The translations under genes were made by a program, and so were the position numbers. A stretch of 64,000 nucleotides of DNA, taken from assembly GCA_021442155.1 (NCBI GenBank), contig CM038225.1:82038925-82102924 (forward strand), in the 5' to 3' direction. The notes under the pieces were generated by a model. The model searched no databases, was not told the origin of the DNA, and saw only the letters and a program-made list of their open reading frames with translations. The DNA is from Cymbidium sinense (taxonomy: Eukaryota > Streptophyta > Magnoliopsida > Asparagales > Orchidaceae). Of this stretch, positions 10,983 to 24,214 are shown piece by piece (position 1 is the stretch's first letter; each line of letters starts with the position of its first letter).

Positions 10983-12450
10983 ATGGCTAATCAACCTAGA
11001 GAACATCTTAAACCATTTTGAGATTATACTACACCTTTAGTAGATGGAGTGCATCAAAGCATTAATAGACCTGTAATTTCAGCTAATAATTATGAGATAA
11101 AAAATTTCAATAATTTAAATGGTTCAAAATTATCTGTTTGGGTGTTCACCCATAGAAGATCTTAGCATGCACATAGCAAACTTCAAAGATGTTTATGTTA
11201 CCTCTAAATATAATGAGCTTAGTGACAATACTATTAAACTTAGCTTATTCACATTCTCGCTTAGAGTTAATGCTAAGATCGATGTGGTTGAATTCATTGT
11301 TCTAAGGAGCTATCATTATTTGGAATGATTTCGCTTAGAATATTATAGCCAAGTATCTTCCACCTTCTAAGATAGCTAAGCTTAGAAATGACATTACATC
11401 TTTTATTCAAATAAATCATGAATCAATTTATGATGTTAGGAAAGATAGTGATTTATTGAGATAATGTCCACATTATTCCTAACCTATTTGATTAATTATT
11501 CAATCACTTTATTATGTCCTAATATGATCACTTATAACCATCATAGATGTAGCAATAGGGGTAGTCTTATATCTAAATTTTTTGAGGCATATACTTTATT
11601 GAGAAAATGACTTCTAATAACTCTTTGTTGCCATCTGCTAAACTAAACCCTAAGAAAGTAGCTAATTTGCACAACTCTGATGCTTAACTTCACAAGTAGG
11701 AGGTTAGTTTAAGAAAATTGATTGCTTGGAGATTAGTCAAGGTTTTAATTCTAACAATCGTATTTGTGAGAGTAGGGAAGCATTCATGTTAGAAGAGTCT
11801 AATAATCTAGGTGTTGAAAGCTTAATTATGTAGTTAATAGACTAAATGATCCATTCTCAAGTACTTATAACCTTCGTTAGAGAAATCACCTTTATTTCTC
11901 ATGGAATAATAATACAAATTATAATCAAAATTGGAATATAAAAAATTGAAATAATAGAAATTTTAATATTAAAAACCTATAGTTCCACTAGGATATTCTC
12001 CTTAAAACTAACCTAAGAAAAAGAAGCCTTTACTTGAAGATTTATTGTTATAAATGGGGACCCTATTATAAAGTCAGGCTACCTTTATTAGAAATTTTAA
12101 AATTTTAATTAAGTCAATTGGCTAACAATTTAACTAATAGACCCACATCAGTTTGTTTAGTAAAATGAAGTAAATCCTTAAAATAAGCTTAAAAGCCAAT
12201 GTAATGACATAAATTTGATAAGTGAAAATAAGCGGCAAGAGGTGAAAATTGATATGAGAAAACTTGAAGATAAAATTGAATATTTATATGATTTAGTAGA
12301 GGAAAAGAAAGAAGAAAAAATTGAGATGGCTGAGAAAAAGAAAGTTGAAAGAAAAGCCTTTAAGAAAATGATAGAGAGATAGCCATAACCATTTCATCAG
12401 AGACTCCAAAAATAAATTGATAAACAATTTTTAAAGTTTTCAAATTACAT
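10983..12450 (+). pseudogene. Athila-like gag remnant, copy 1
   Basis: It would encode the capsid-type protein of the retroelement. An ATG at 10983 opens MANQPREHLKPF and then a stop. The Athila-type PVISANNYEIK segment follows, then the frame at 11119-11328 with the capsid signature PIEDLSMHIANFKDVYVTSK. Downstream, KIAKLRNDITSF-like words and CPHYS follow with stops between. Near 12395 a PFHQRLQK-like segment resembles the gag-protease linker of the family. Clearly non-functional. Confidence 0.75.
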
Positions 12451-12534
12451 TGATTGAAGAATGTAGTGTTATAATTAAAAAAAAAAAAGAAAAATTAAAA
12501 GCTATTGTAGCTTTACTATGATAACTTTTTTAAA

Positions 12535-13080
12535 AAAAAGTATTGTGTGACTGAGGAGTTAGTATAAATTTGATGTCATTATCTATATTTAAGAATTAGG
12601 CTTAAGAGAGTCCAACCCAGTTGTGTGACTATTTAGTTGGCAAATAGATCTTCGACTTACTTTAAGGGAATTATAGAGAATATTTTAGTTAAAGTGGATA
12701 AATTGATATTCCCTACAAATTTCATTATATAAGATATGTAAGAAGATAAAATATTAAGAAGACCTTTCTTAATAATAGAAAGAAATATGATAGATGTGGA
12801 AAAAGGAGAATTGATTGTGGTAATTCAAGATTAAGAAATACTTTTACTATTTTCAATTCCATAAAATTTTTTAATGATAAAAATGAATAATGTTATAATA
12901 TTAGGCTTAGTGATCAGTGTGCAGTGGAGGATTTGAAAATATCTTTGATTGAAGGATTCATTAGAACAAGCATTAGTAGAGGAAGTGGTAGAAAATGAGT
13001 ATGTTTCTTTCGTTAGATCTACACCTAGAGAATTGAAGAAAAAATTTGTTCCTCTTGATGTATCTATAAGCACTCGTAGT
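12535..13080 (+). pseudogene. Retroelement aspartic protease remnant, copy 1
   Basis: The active-site region reads D-stop-G-V-S-I-N-L-M-S-L-S-I-F-K, where the family has DLGAS/DLGVS. The stop TGA is at 12552-12554, immediately after the catalytic Asp codon. The following stretch (12790-13080) gives MIDVEKGELIV and, in another frame, TFTIFNSIKFFND, which match the segment between protease and RT. The same stop is present in copy 2. Confidence 0.7.
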
Positions 13081-14020
13081 TTTAAGCCATTTATCTTAAA
13101 AGCATTTGAGTGAGAGTTGAAACTTTCACCTGATCATTTGAAGTATTCATACTTAAAAAAATCATCAATTTTACCCAGAATAATTTCTGCAAACTTAAAT
13201 AAAAATTAATAAGATAAGTTTATGAGTGTGCTTAGAAAACAAAAGGGGGTATTTGGTTGGACTATTGTAGATTTTATGAGAGTCATTCCATTTATTTGTA
13301 TGCATAGAATTATAATGAAAGATAATTGCAAACTTTATGTTGATAACCGAAAGAAACTAAACCCAATTATGAAAGAAGTAGTGAAAAAGGATATTTTGAA
13401 GTGATTAAATATCTCTAATAGTTCATGTGTTAATCCAATTCTTTGTGTGCCTAAAGAAGAGTGGGATAATAATTATAATAAATGAAAATAACAAAATCAT
13501 ATCCACTAGGATTGTTACAGATTGGAAATTTTGTAAATGTTATAGAAAACTACTATGAAAGATCATTTTTCATTACCATTTATTGATTATATGTTAAATA
13601 GGTTAGTAGGGCATCCATTCTATTATTTTTTTGGTGGGTATTCAAAATATTTTCAGATTGCTATAGCATCCAAATATCAAGAGGAAACTACTTCCAATTA
13701 TCCTTATGTTACTTTTGCCTTTAAGAGAATATCTTTTAGATTATATAATGCCCCTAAAACATTTTAACATTGTATGACGATTATATATTCTAATTTGATT
13801 AAAAATTGCATAAAAATATTCATGGATGAGTTTTCTTTATTTGGAGTATCCTTTGAAATTTAGTTAGAAAATCTAGAGTTAGTCCTCAGGAGATGTGAGG
13901 ATAAAAACTTAGTACTGAATTGAGATAAATGTCATGAATAGTTCAAGAAGGAATACTTCTTAGCCATACGATACCTAAAGTTTGGAATTAAAGTTAATAT
14001 GGTTATGATTCAAACTAAAA
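13081..14020 (+). pseudogene. Retroelement reverse transcriptase remnant, copy 1
   Basis: RT of Athila type. It starts with HLKYSYLKKSS and LRKQKGVFGWTIVDF, then KDNCKLYV and the KDHFSLPFIDYML block in the frame at 13555-13767. The catalytic box, normally F/Y-x-D-D, reads FMDE at about 13819-13830, so the second catalytic Asp is replaced by Glu here. Stops occur at 13402-13404 and elsewhere. Inactive. Confidence 0.8.
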
Positions 14021-14640
14021 ATAGATGCAACCTCTAATTAATGTCAAAAGAATTAGGAGTTTTGTAGGACAAATAGGATTTTATATGAGATTCATTAAAT
14101 ATTTTTTAAGACTTCAAAACCCTTATATAACTTGTTATAAAAAAGACATCCCATTTGAGTTCACCGATAAATGTTTAAATGCATTTAACTTATTTAAAAT
14201 TAAACATATTCGTGACCTATCATTATAACACCTAATTGGAATAGTTCTTTTGAACTGAGGTGTGATGTCAGTGACTATATTATAGGTGTAGGCTTAGGCA
14301 AAGATGGAAAAAAAGTTTAGATTATTTACTATGTTAGTGAAACTCCTAAAGAATCATAATTAAACTATTCTATAATTGAAAAAGAGTTATTAGCAGTAGT
14401 ATTTGACTTTAATAAGTTTAGGTTTTATTTAGTTGGCGCTAAAGTCATTATATATACTAATCATGTAATAATAAAATTTTTTATTGACAAGAAAGAAGCT
14501 AAACCCAGATTGATTAGATGGGTTCTTCTTTCATAAGGATTTGACTTAGAAATTATGGACATGAGAGGTATACATAATCCTGTAGTAGAATAAGTAACTA
14601 GAGTAGAAGTAGGAGAAGAATTTAAATTTAGTAAAAATAT
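14021..14640 (+). pseudogene. RT connection and RNase H remnant, copy 1
   Basis: The frame at 14025-14228 (RIRSFVGQIGFYMRFI, then DIPFEFTDKCLNAFN) is the RT connection region. FELRCDVSDYIIGVGLG at about 14245-14300 is the start of RNase H, followed by [15 protein letters not shown] and [14 protein letters not shown]. Stops after PKES (shared with copy 2) and after VLLS interrupt it. It would degrade RNA in RNA-DNA hybrids in a live element. Confidence 0.78.
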
Positions 14641-14789
14641 TAAAGAAGAATTCTCTGATGAGCACCTATTTCTATTTGAATATTAAGTTATTCTTTGGTA
14701 TGTAAACATTGTGAATTTTTTATTGAGTGAGATCTTACCTTAAGAGTTAACTTATCAACAAAAGAAATGGTTTTTGCCTGATATTAAGT

Positions 14790-17700
14790 GAATGTGAGGT
14801 TTTGGGAATAATTTTTGGATATTTTCCTTAAGATATTCCTTAAACCCCTTTTCTTCCTTAATCTAACCTTAATTAAAGGTTAATTCACTAATTACCCCCC
14901 TAAATTAATTTCATAAAATTCTAAAACTTTTCAGAACTCAGTTAATCTATATTGGGTAGATGCATAGGTGTTCAAAAACCTAAGTACATTAAGGAAATTA
15001 AAATCCAACTCACATGTGTGAGAGGGGTTATGAAATTACTTAACTTAATTAATCATTAATCATGAGCCAATTGCATTAGGTACCTTTCTTTCCTAGGTGC
15101 ATTGTTGATTTAAATTCCTTGTGTGATTTTATTTCATATCATTATCTCATAAGTATTTGATTAACTATACTAAGGTGGTGTAGGTAAGGGGTAATTAACA
15201 CACTTAATTCATACCTTAACCTAATCAACATGTAAAAATCATCTAATAATCCTAAGACCAAACTAAGTCAACAAATACATGTGGGAATTGGTTAGGAGCA
15301 GCAAACTCACCTCACATTTCTCAAATTAAATCAAACTCAAAACAAAATCAAACCTTCCTTAAAAATAATTTGATTTGCTTTAAGCTTTCTTATTTTATAA
15401 GATTATCTTTAAGAATTAATTAGGGTGAATGTGTTTACAAGCTTTTATTACTTTAGTTCTTTCCTAATATGCTAACTGTGTATGTCATATGAATTTCATG
15501 CATTCATGCTTTTCAAAAATCAAATTAAAAATGAAAATGTTCTTTATGTCAAATTTCATGTTTTGGCTAAAGTAAAAAATTTGAATGGCTATTATCACTA
15601 CTAAATCCAAAACTAATTTCAAAAATCTTTAAATAAAACACCTAAAACTGAAAGTGTGCTATTTATAATTATTTCTAAGCTTGCATGTTGATATAAATAT
15701 GAAGTTGTGAATAGTTTAGCTCTCCGTCTCCTTTCTTTTAGCATAGTTTTGAATAGGATTTGTCAAAGTGTATAGTTCATTTGAAAAGAACACAGCACTT
15801 GCCTAACCCCATTCCTATTCATTCTTATGCTATTACCTAAGAGGGATACTCACACTTGTACATATAAATTGCATCAACAAAATAAATAAACAAATACAAA
15901 CTTTTTTGCATCTTTCTTTCTCTATTCATTTCTTTTGTACATGTATTTGTATTTAAGGAAAGTGGTATATTAGTCTAGACAACCCCAGGATTATGAGGCT
16001 TTAAGTAGCCCTAAGTAGGTATTGTACCTTACACCCTTGGTATTAACAATGGTGTCATACTCACTTATGCCTTTCATACATTTACATGTGCATGTGAATA
16101 GTGGATAAAAGAAACCCCTCTTTTCTACTTAATGAAAATAATGCATCATAAAGCCTTCAAATTTTCTTAAGTAACATTTATTAGCATTCATCATAAAGTG
16201 TGCTAAACATTTCCATCTGTATGTATAGATATGCTTATGATTCATTCATATGCATGTTATACATGTTGGGAAAGAAATGAAGTGATATGTATTTTGGTGA
16301 TATTAATTCACTTTACTTGATCTTAAAATGCCTTTCTTTTGAATAGGTTTGTTTAGGAAAAATTTAAACTTAGGATTAATTAAAATACATAATAAAACAT
16401 TCACTAAACAAAATTAAACATGAATCTACTTTAAAAATTACTTAAGGAAGGGAAGGAAAGAGAAGTTCTCTTCTCTTTTTTCTCTCTTTACAATACTTAG
16501 TAATTAATTGTAGGATTCATTCAAACTTAAACAAAGCATCAAATAAAATTAACCCAAATCAACTAAACACTTAAATGAAACCACCCATCTAAGTTTAATA
16601 TCTTCACACTTAAAAAATCTATGCCTTAAAGCCATAGCTAAGCATACCACACAAACCTTTTAAAGCACACACATTAGGTTAAGTCACCACTTGTAGCTTT
16701 AGGTTAGAGCGGTGCATGGCTTGACGTTTGCTTTTGTTTCATGATGTTTTGTTTTAGTCTGGATGTTAGGGTGAATATGTGTAGAATGAATGATAGAATG
16801 ATTTAGTCTAATCATTATTTTCTGTAGGGGATTGTGCTTAAGGGGCGATGTAATAAAAATATAAATGCTTTTGTTGTGCAGGTGCTTATACCTCTAAGCA
16901 AAATCAAATAGGACAGGTGAACTTGATTACCCATGTCTGGGGTGCTAAGCCCAATATACATGCTTAGGATTTGTATGGTTTGTATAGCTAATCTCTATTT
17001 TATAGGTGTTAGTTAGATTTACTTTTCCTTTTCATGTAAATTTTGCAACTAGGATTTTGGGATGAATGTTATGGGGGATTAGGTTGAGCATTGGTCATAA
17101 GATTACATCTTATGTACATTTGAAGCCTTCAGAGCCACCACCTTTCAACCATCCAAAAGAAGGAACCAAAAGAAAAAAGAAGAAAGAAGAAAGAAGAAAA
17201 GAAGAAATGAAGATCCCCATAACATGAATTCACTTACTTGATTGTAAATTAATTAACTTGTAAATCCAGGTTGTATAAGGGTAGAGCTCAACTACCCAAT
17301 TTATTTTTGGGTTTGTGCGGTGGTGCCCAATCACAAATGGCCTTTTATTCTTTTGTGTTAGCTTTATAAAATGTTTGATGTTTTTTTTATCTTGTGCATT
17401 AAGATGGCATATTTTTCTAGTTTCTTTCTTGCTTGATGTATGGCCTAGATGACGATTAAGCTCTTAGGAAAAAAATAAATTTTCTACCAAATTAATCAAC
17501 TCAAAATTAAATAAATAACTCATAACCTCATTTAAAGCCTAAGCTAAAAAATCAAGATAAAAGAATTAGTAACCCCTTAGCTGGATGAGTATTTCTTTTA
17601 TAAAATCATGCATAAAAGTATATTATTTCACCCTTGATTGGAGGGCTTCCACCTTTGCCAGAGAACTTGGCTTGACCTTTGAGAGCAATGGTGGAAACAC

Positions 17701-18420
17701 ACCTCCCTCCTTCTCGTTAATTTTGGCCCATAATCATACTTTTGGCCCTCGCCAAAGCTCCCTAGATTTAGGTTCTAAGGTTGCTTCTTTCTTTTATGGG
17801 TCATAAGCATAAATCTTCACCTCTTAGGCATTTTCATAACCTTGTATTATGGAATCATAAGCCCAAAATTCTAATAAAAAATCAACTCAAATAAATAATT
17901 CAATTTTAAAAACATAAAGCCCAACCATAGGATAGTTTGAGATGCTCGCTAGGTTTCCTATCATTGTGAGTATCTCCTACTCATCTTCCTTTAGCTTCGA
18001 TAATAACTCTCTCTCTTTGATCAATAGCATTTGATCATTCAAAATAAAATAATCAATTGATAATCCTACCTATTGAAATCTTTGGAGACAATGATCATTT
18101 ACCTTAATCAAGAGTATTCCTAAAGAATCTCCTTCCTTAAAATATAATGAACTATGGGGGTTTGTCCTTGTAGGGAACTTAACAAACCCAATTTAAAATA
18201 AATCCTACTTTACTTTTCTATGTAAAGTAGGGGAAGATTCTCTAGTACATATGCAGACCCATTATCCTTAGGAGTCCTTACTGAGTTAGGTCCATTGTAG
18301 GATGGTGACTTCTATCTTTTGAGATAGTACACCTCTCCTCAATGCCGTACCCAATCACCCTTAATAAGAACATCTGCGGATCTACATGGTGTCCAAAAAT
18401 GCATAAAAAAGAAAGTATAT
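14790..18420 (+). repeat. Repeat family X, copy A (+ orientation, 5'-truncated)
   Basis: Long non-coding block collinear with copy B (21480-25870) and inverted with C and D. Landmarks are the CACATGTGTGAGAG block (15010), the CCCCAGGATTATGAGGCTTTA element (15982), GTTAGTTAGATTTACTTTTC (about 17008-17027), CCCAACCATAGGATAG (17921) and the terminal GGATCTACATGGTGTCC (about 18378). It begins at the break in the Athila element. No credible protein: the frame at 17585-17806 has no recognisable domain. Confidence 0.78.
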
Positions 18421-20045
18421 TTCTATCTTCATTTTATTCCGCATAGAGTGAAGATGGAAGTATACATTCTTTTAGAAATCTCATAATAAATTTTCACTAA
18501 ATTCAAATCAATCCAAACTCAATTGACTTTCTCAAATATCAATTCAACCCTTCAATAAATCTATCAAACTTACAATCAAACTCAATTCCAAAACCAAATG
18601 ATTGTAGCCCATGATCAAATCCAAATATGAAGTCTTTACTAAGTCTTTTGAATCAATTTCATGAACTTAGCCAAAATATCATCTAAATCAATCCAAAATC
18701 AATTGATTTTTTCATAATCAATTTATATTTTCAATCATCTTCCTAAACATAAATCAAATCTACATCCAAATGAATAAAACTAAATCAAACTAAATCAAAT
18801 CAATTCAAAATACTTCCTAAGCCACATGACCCAACTCCTTGGACTTAGCCAAATTCTTTCATTCCAAAGACCAAATTCAAATGATTTTCTCATAAATCAA
18901 TCATACCTTTAATCATCTCCCCAAATATAAATGAAATCTATAGTCATCAAGCCAAACCAAAATCAATCAAAGTCAAACCCAACTTAACCCCTTTGACTTG
19001 AAATATTCAAATGAACTAAAATCCATTTGAACCCAAACCAATTATAATTAAAGTTATATATCAATCCCAAATCCATATATAAACTTAACTAAACTCAAAC
19101 TAACTCAAAGTCAAGCTAACTAAACCCAATTGGTTCATTTATCTCAAAGTGACCAATTTGACCTATTTGAACCAAAATCCCATTCAATCCAAATCAAATT
19201 GAATTAAGCCAATTCAAACTTCAAAACATGATTGTTGATCACTCTAGGTTGATTAATTATCATAAATTAGGTCAAACCAAGTCAACCTAGCCCTTCGACC
19301 AAGCCCACACTCTTAACCCATATGAACTCGAACTAGCCAAATTGCATCCCAAGCCAAATCTCTTGAAACCAATGATTCATACCAACCCAAAATCAATACT
19401 TGAACATGACTTGACCTTCAATTGATCTAAACCAAACCCAATTGACCCTCTTCACCCAAGTTGACCCTAATTGACCTAAAAGGCTAAATTGGGTCAAATC
19501 AAAATATAAACAAAATTGATTGCAACCAATGGCTCAAGTTCATTCCAAATTAACTATTGAATTTGACCAAAGCCTTAATTGAGCTCAATTGATCCACTAT
19601 ACCCAAATGACATATTGAACCCTACTTGACCTAAAGGATCAAACAAACCTGAAACACAATAAAATTCAAACTAAACTCAACCAAAGCCTACAACATATTC
19701 CAAATGATCAACCAAACCCAAATCGAGCCATGACCCAAGCTAATTTGGCCAATTAAGTCAAATTGGTCAACTTGACCCATTTGACCCAAATGAACTCAAA
19801 TAAACTAAAATCAAATTGAACCAAACCAATGATATCAATACATCCCAAATGATCATATGAACTTGACTCAAATCTTAGTTTGACCCAATTTGACTAATTG
19901 GTCAACCTAACCTAATTTGATCTAATTTGACCCAAATTGGTCAAATTAAGCCAAATCAAACCAAATGAACTCCAAATGACATGAAATTTGGCCCAACCAC
20001 TTTTGACTCATTTCAAATCTACCCAAATTAAATTCAATGCCAAAT
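18421..20045 (+). repeat. TTGACC-rich tract of repeat family X (T2, CCAA-strand orientation)
   Basis: About 1.6 kb of degenerate words such as CCAATTGACC, AATCAAACC and TTGACCCATTTGACCC, without open frames. It is the reverse complement counterpart of tracts at 2535, 51240, 53430 and 59090. It immediately precedes the promoter-like part of X at 20046-21280. Confidence 0.78.
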
Positions 20046-21280
20046 GACCATCCTACCTTTAGGCTAGGGGTATCACATGAGATAAATCACCCATATAATT
20101 AGTTATCTCTATTCCTTGGCCACTTAGCACTCTCTCATTGGTCCACCTAGGCTCCTAGGACACTGCCCAACCTAACCCAAAGGTGGTTGGGTTGGCCATG
20201 ACCTATGGGGAGGTGAAATCACCTCACCTCCCCCATTAGAGCACTTAAAACACCAAAGACACCCACTACCCTCTTTGGCAGCCACCTCCACACCTTCACC
20301 CAACCAAACTGAGCCAACTCCTCCACTCAAGGACACCCACGTCCCTCTAAGGTGGCTGGATGATCACAAAGAGCCAAACTAGGCTGAGCCATCTGATCAA
20401 GAGGAGGGGGTATACACCCCCTCAGTTCCACTCAAACATAGACGAATTCATTCCTTAGAGACCTAGCTACCCAAGCTGAGCCCCTAGAGACATTTCCTAA
20501 TCTCCCAAGCTCATTCCACAATCCCCATTCTCAGTTTCCTTCAAGCCGAAATAAGGCACCCTACCATTCGATCACATTTGCTCAAATCATAACCAAAGTG
20601 TAATTAACTTTGCACATACCATCCTTGGAGCTAGTTGAGCAAGAAAGAAACATCCTCCAAGCTTCTTGATGATCGGTGGATTTTGATCAACACTGGCCTC
20701 CTACACATTAGGTATTGGCCTATTAAGCAAACCACCTCAATTTGGAGCTCATGATGATCAATAGAGCTTCATCTCCACTAAACCAAGCTTCCTCAATCGG
20801 GTTTGCCACTAGTCTTAAGCTCCGGTGAGGTATGTCATTTAAATCGACCTTAGAGTGAAAATAAGTTAGAGCTTTTTGATGAAAACTTTCATCCATGGGA
20901 TCTTATCCATTGGATCCCTTTGGATCCTTTGTGCAGAAGTGTGGGATCCGTTTGGAGTTGATCCGAGCTTAGGTGAGCTCGGATCACACGAGCAATGGCG
21001 GACGGACTATGTTCCCCCTCGTTCACGTTAAAATAGATCAAGCATTATATGTTCCGCATGATTGGAATGGACGGTCGTGATTAGATCCATTAGAATTATC
21101 CAATTTAATCATTTAGCTCCATGGGATTAATCATGGTCGTCCGATCTTAGATCGGATGACGCACGAGAAAGTGCATCCATCGCCACCACACAAGTGTTAA
21201 CTAGGATTATGTTCAAATAACCAATCCCACGGTTCCACGTGGAAAGTACGCTGTGTTAGCGCGTCATGTGATGCCGACAG
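20046..21280 (+). repeat. GC-richer segment of repeat family X between the TTGACC tract and body of copy B
   Basis: It contains GGTTGGGTTGGCCATGACC, CACCTCACCTCCCCC, then GATCCGAGCTTAGGTGAGCT and TTCCACGTGGAAAG near 21233. Inverted counterparts are at 50170-51240, 53040-53430 and 57840-59090. TCCACGTGG contains a G-box (CACGTG), also present in the copies at 50167 and 57857. The position and composition would suit an LTR promoter region, which is inference. Confidence 0.65.
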
Positions 21281-22664
21281 GATTAAGGGTTAATTAGGCC
21301 TAATTAATGTGTTTTAATGGCTGAAATTTATAAAAAATCATAACTAATTGTAGAAAAATTAGAAAAATATAAATAAATACTTATTTTAAAGGTATTTTAG
21401 AGGATAATTTATTTAAAATGTTTTTAATTAACTTTAAATAGTAATTAAGGCTTAATTAGGGTTTAATTACAAAATTAATTAACTTAATTACCCTTTCATT
21501 ACTTAAGTAATTAATCCCAAACTTTATGGTTTAGTTTAATGGGATGACCTCGACCTCCCATAACTTTCTTGACATTTATTACTTAGTTGATTAAGGAAAT
21601 TGACTAATCAAGCTTTAATTACTCTATTAAGTTAATTAATCATTAATTAATCCCATGAATAGTAACAAAATAATTAATTAAATCATTGTTCAACAGTGAA
21701 TGAACCCATGGGATAAGGTTAGGGCCTCCTTCCTAATTTATTTCCCCCTAAGTTTATTTCATTAATTAAATCAATTAAGGTTTAATTAATTAATCAAATG
21801 TCTTAACTAAATTAAAATTATAATCCTATAATAACTTAATTAATGAAATCATCGAATAGATTTTTAAGTGTTTAATAACCTAAAGGAGTTTAATGAAATT
21901 ACGGTTAGTTCACATGTGTGAGAAAATTATAAGAGTAATTAATTAAGTCCCTTAATTTAATGAACCATTAATTGTGAACCAATTGACTTAGGCCCCTTTA
22001 TTTCTTTAGGTTATTACAAATTTATTTTCCATGCATATCATGTTGGCTCATAATTATTTGTTTAACTACTTTAAGGTGACATAAGAAAGGGTTAATTAAT
22101 ATATTTAATGCATACCACAACTTAATTAACTTATAAAATCAACATAATTACATTTTATTAAACCAAATTAATTAACAAACATGGGAATAGAATAGGATCA
22201 GCAAACCTCTTCCTTATATTGTTAAATCAAATCAAAACATGAAATTAAAAATGGCATTAAAGAAGCTTTAGTTTACTTTAAATGGTTTTATTTGATATGA
22301 TTGTCCTTAGGAATTAATTTAATTGAATGAAATCATGTGGCTATGTTTATTTATTTCTTTCCAATCATGTTTAATGTTATATGTCATTTGCATGCATTCA
22401 TCTTTTCAAAATTAATTAAATCAAATGGTTTTCTTTTATGTGAGCTTGCATGCATTGAATTAATTTATAATATGTGTGGCTATTATCACTAATAAATTCA
22501 AATTACTTTTCAAAATTTATGAATCAAATACATTGATTAGAGTGATAGTAGTTATGGATACATATAGATTTGTATGTGCTTATAGCTTAGATATGTTGAG
22601 TAAAGCTTTTTTTCCTTAATTCATATGTGGCTTACATGTATTTGAATGTTATTAAGTATATAGT

Positions 22665-23285
22665 CTGGACATCTCGAGAATATTAGACTTTAGCGAGCCC
22701 CAAGGAGGTCATTTGATTACCTCACTTCCCTGGTTAATAGTGACATGTACTTATTTGATTTTATTTACATGTGTTTCTATATTAGAATTTGGATAGGAAT
22801 TTGATCCACATGCATAAATATTTCAATCAAATAAAAGTACAATCTTTGCATGGGTTTCCTTCTTTTATTTACGTATACATCCATACGTATTTGAGAAAAG
22901 CAAGTATTTAGTCTGGACATCCCGGGATTATGAGGCTTTAGCTAGCCTCAAGGAGGTTATTTGATTATCTCAATTCCTTGGTTAGCAATGGCATCTACTA
23001 GCTTATGTCTCATATATATGTTTGTATGTATTAAATTATGGAATTAGAACCCCTTTTCTTTTATCGAGGATACATGCATTCATAATTTACCAAGTGATTG
23101 AATCAATTAGCTATATGATTTGGAGCTTCCTTTCTTATGTTCATGTATATAAATCTACATATGTTTGAATAAAAATGGATATATAGTTTGGACACTCTGA
23201 TACTAAGAGGCTTTAGTTAGCCCCAAGGAGGTCATTTGATTTCCTCACTTCCCTGGTTAACAATGACACATACTTATTTAATTTC
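22665..23285 (+). repeat. Three tandem copies of a roughly 250-bp unit inside X copy B
   Basis: Each unit carries a TCTGGACATCCCGGGATTAT-type word, AGGCTTTAG, CCCCAAGGAGGTCATTTGAT and CTTCCCTGGTTAA; these occur near 22670, 22915 and 23187. Copy A has one such element (about 15970), copy C one (about 48420-48520) and copy D two (about 55880 and 56150). Confidence 0.8.
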
Positions 23286-24146
23286 ATCCCTATGTATTTT
23301 TGAATAAGAATTTGGATAGAGCTTTAAATTAATATGATTAAATAATTCAATCAAATAAAATATAAACTTCAAATACACAGCTACATTCATCATTAAGTGT
23401 TCTAAAATATATTGCATGTATAGATATGCTTAGAATTAAATCATATGTATGTTATTGTGATGGAAATGAATGATTTAATATATGTCATGGGGTAGTAATT
23501 CAATTAAATTAATCTTAAGATGCCTCTTATACTGAATGAGGTTATTTAAAGTGAACCTAAACTTAGGATTAATTTAAAATGTGTAATAAGCCATTCACTA
23601 AAGAGAACTAAAGCAAATTAGTATGCTTTAGAAATGTTTTAAGTTAGGGATGAAAGAGGGCAACCCGCTTTATTCTTCTTATAACACTTAGTTTCTAAGT
23701 GTAATCAAATGAAATTAAAGAAAACAAAAATTAAAATTCTCAAATCAATTAAGCAACTTAAAGTGAAACCAACCCTTTTATGTTAAATTGAACCTTTCCA
23801 AACTTAGAAAATACAACTCTAATACTTAGCAAGATACACCGCACAAGTCTTAATACAAATATTAGAATTAAGTCACCACTTCTAATCCTAAGTTAGGACG
23901 GTGTATGATGTGATAGATATTTTATTTTATGATGTAATATTTTAGACTAGATGTCAGGGTGTATGCTTCATAGGCTAGATGTTAAGCCGTTCTTAGCCTA
24001 ATAATATTTTTTGCAAGGGACTATGCTTAAGGGGATGCTTAAAAATAAATATAAATTCTCTTTTTGCGGGTTACTTAAATCCCTAAGCATAATTCAAGCT
24101 AGGATTGGTGGGGGCTTGGTTACCCATGTGTAGGGTGCTAAGTCCA

Positions 24147-24148
<2 letters not shown>

Positions 24149-24211
<63 letters not shown>
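24149..24211. repeat. (AT)n microsatellite
   Basis: About 31 uninterrupted AT dinucleotides inside X copy B, next to the GGTGCTAAGTCCAAATA block. The other X copies lack the expansion, so it arose within this copy. Confidence 0.97.

Positions 24212-24214
<3 letters not shown>

Larger units (their letters stand above)
10983..14789 (+). mobile_element. Athila-like Ty3/gypsy gag-pol remnant, copy 1 (truncated)
   Basis: Ordered remnants of gag, aspartic protease, reverse transcriptase and RNase H are readable across several frames with many stops. Lineage assignment rests on RT-region motifs typical of Athila (MKDNCK, RKKLNPIMKEVVKKDILK, KDHFSLPFIDYML) and RNase H motifs ([20 protein letters not shown]). 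The element stops at 14789 within the segment before the integrase; copy 2 continues into integrase. The integrase tail reappears at 25910 beyond the X repeats, so the X block sits inside this element and the integrase core (44130-44970 in copy 2) has been lost. No flanking LTR or primer-binding site was identified. Confidence 0.85.

Noticed and set aside
12831..13073. Minus-strand 80-codon frame (twin at 42107-42412)
   Set aside because: Antisense of the Athila region between protease and RT; conserved only because the segment is duplicated.
22665..23285. CRISPR-like array
   Set aside because: The units are 250 bp, diverged and lie in a eukaryotic repeat; they lack the short repeat-spacer structure.
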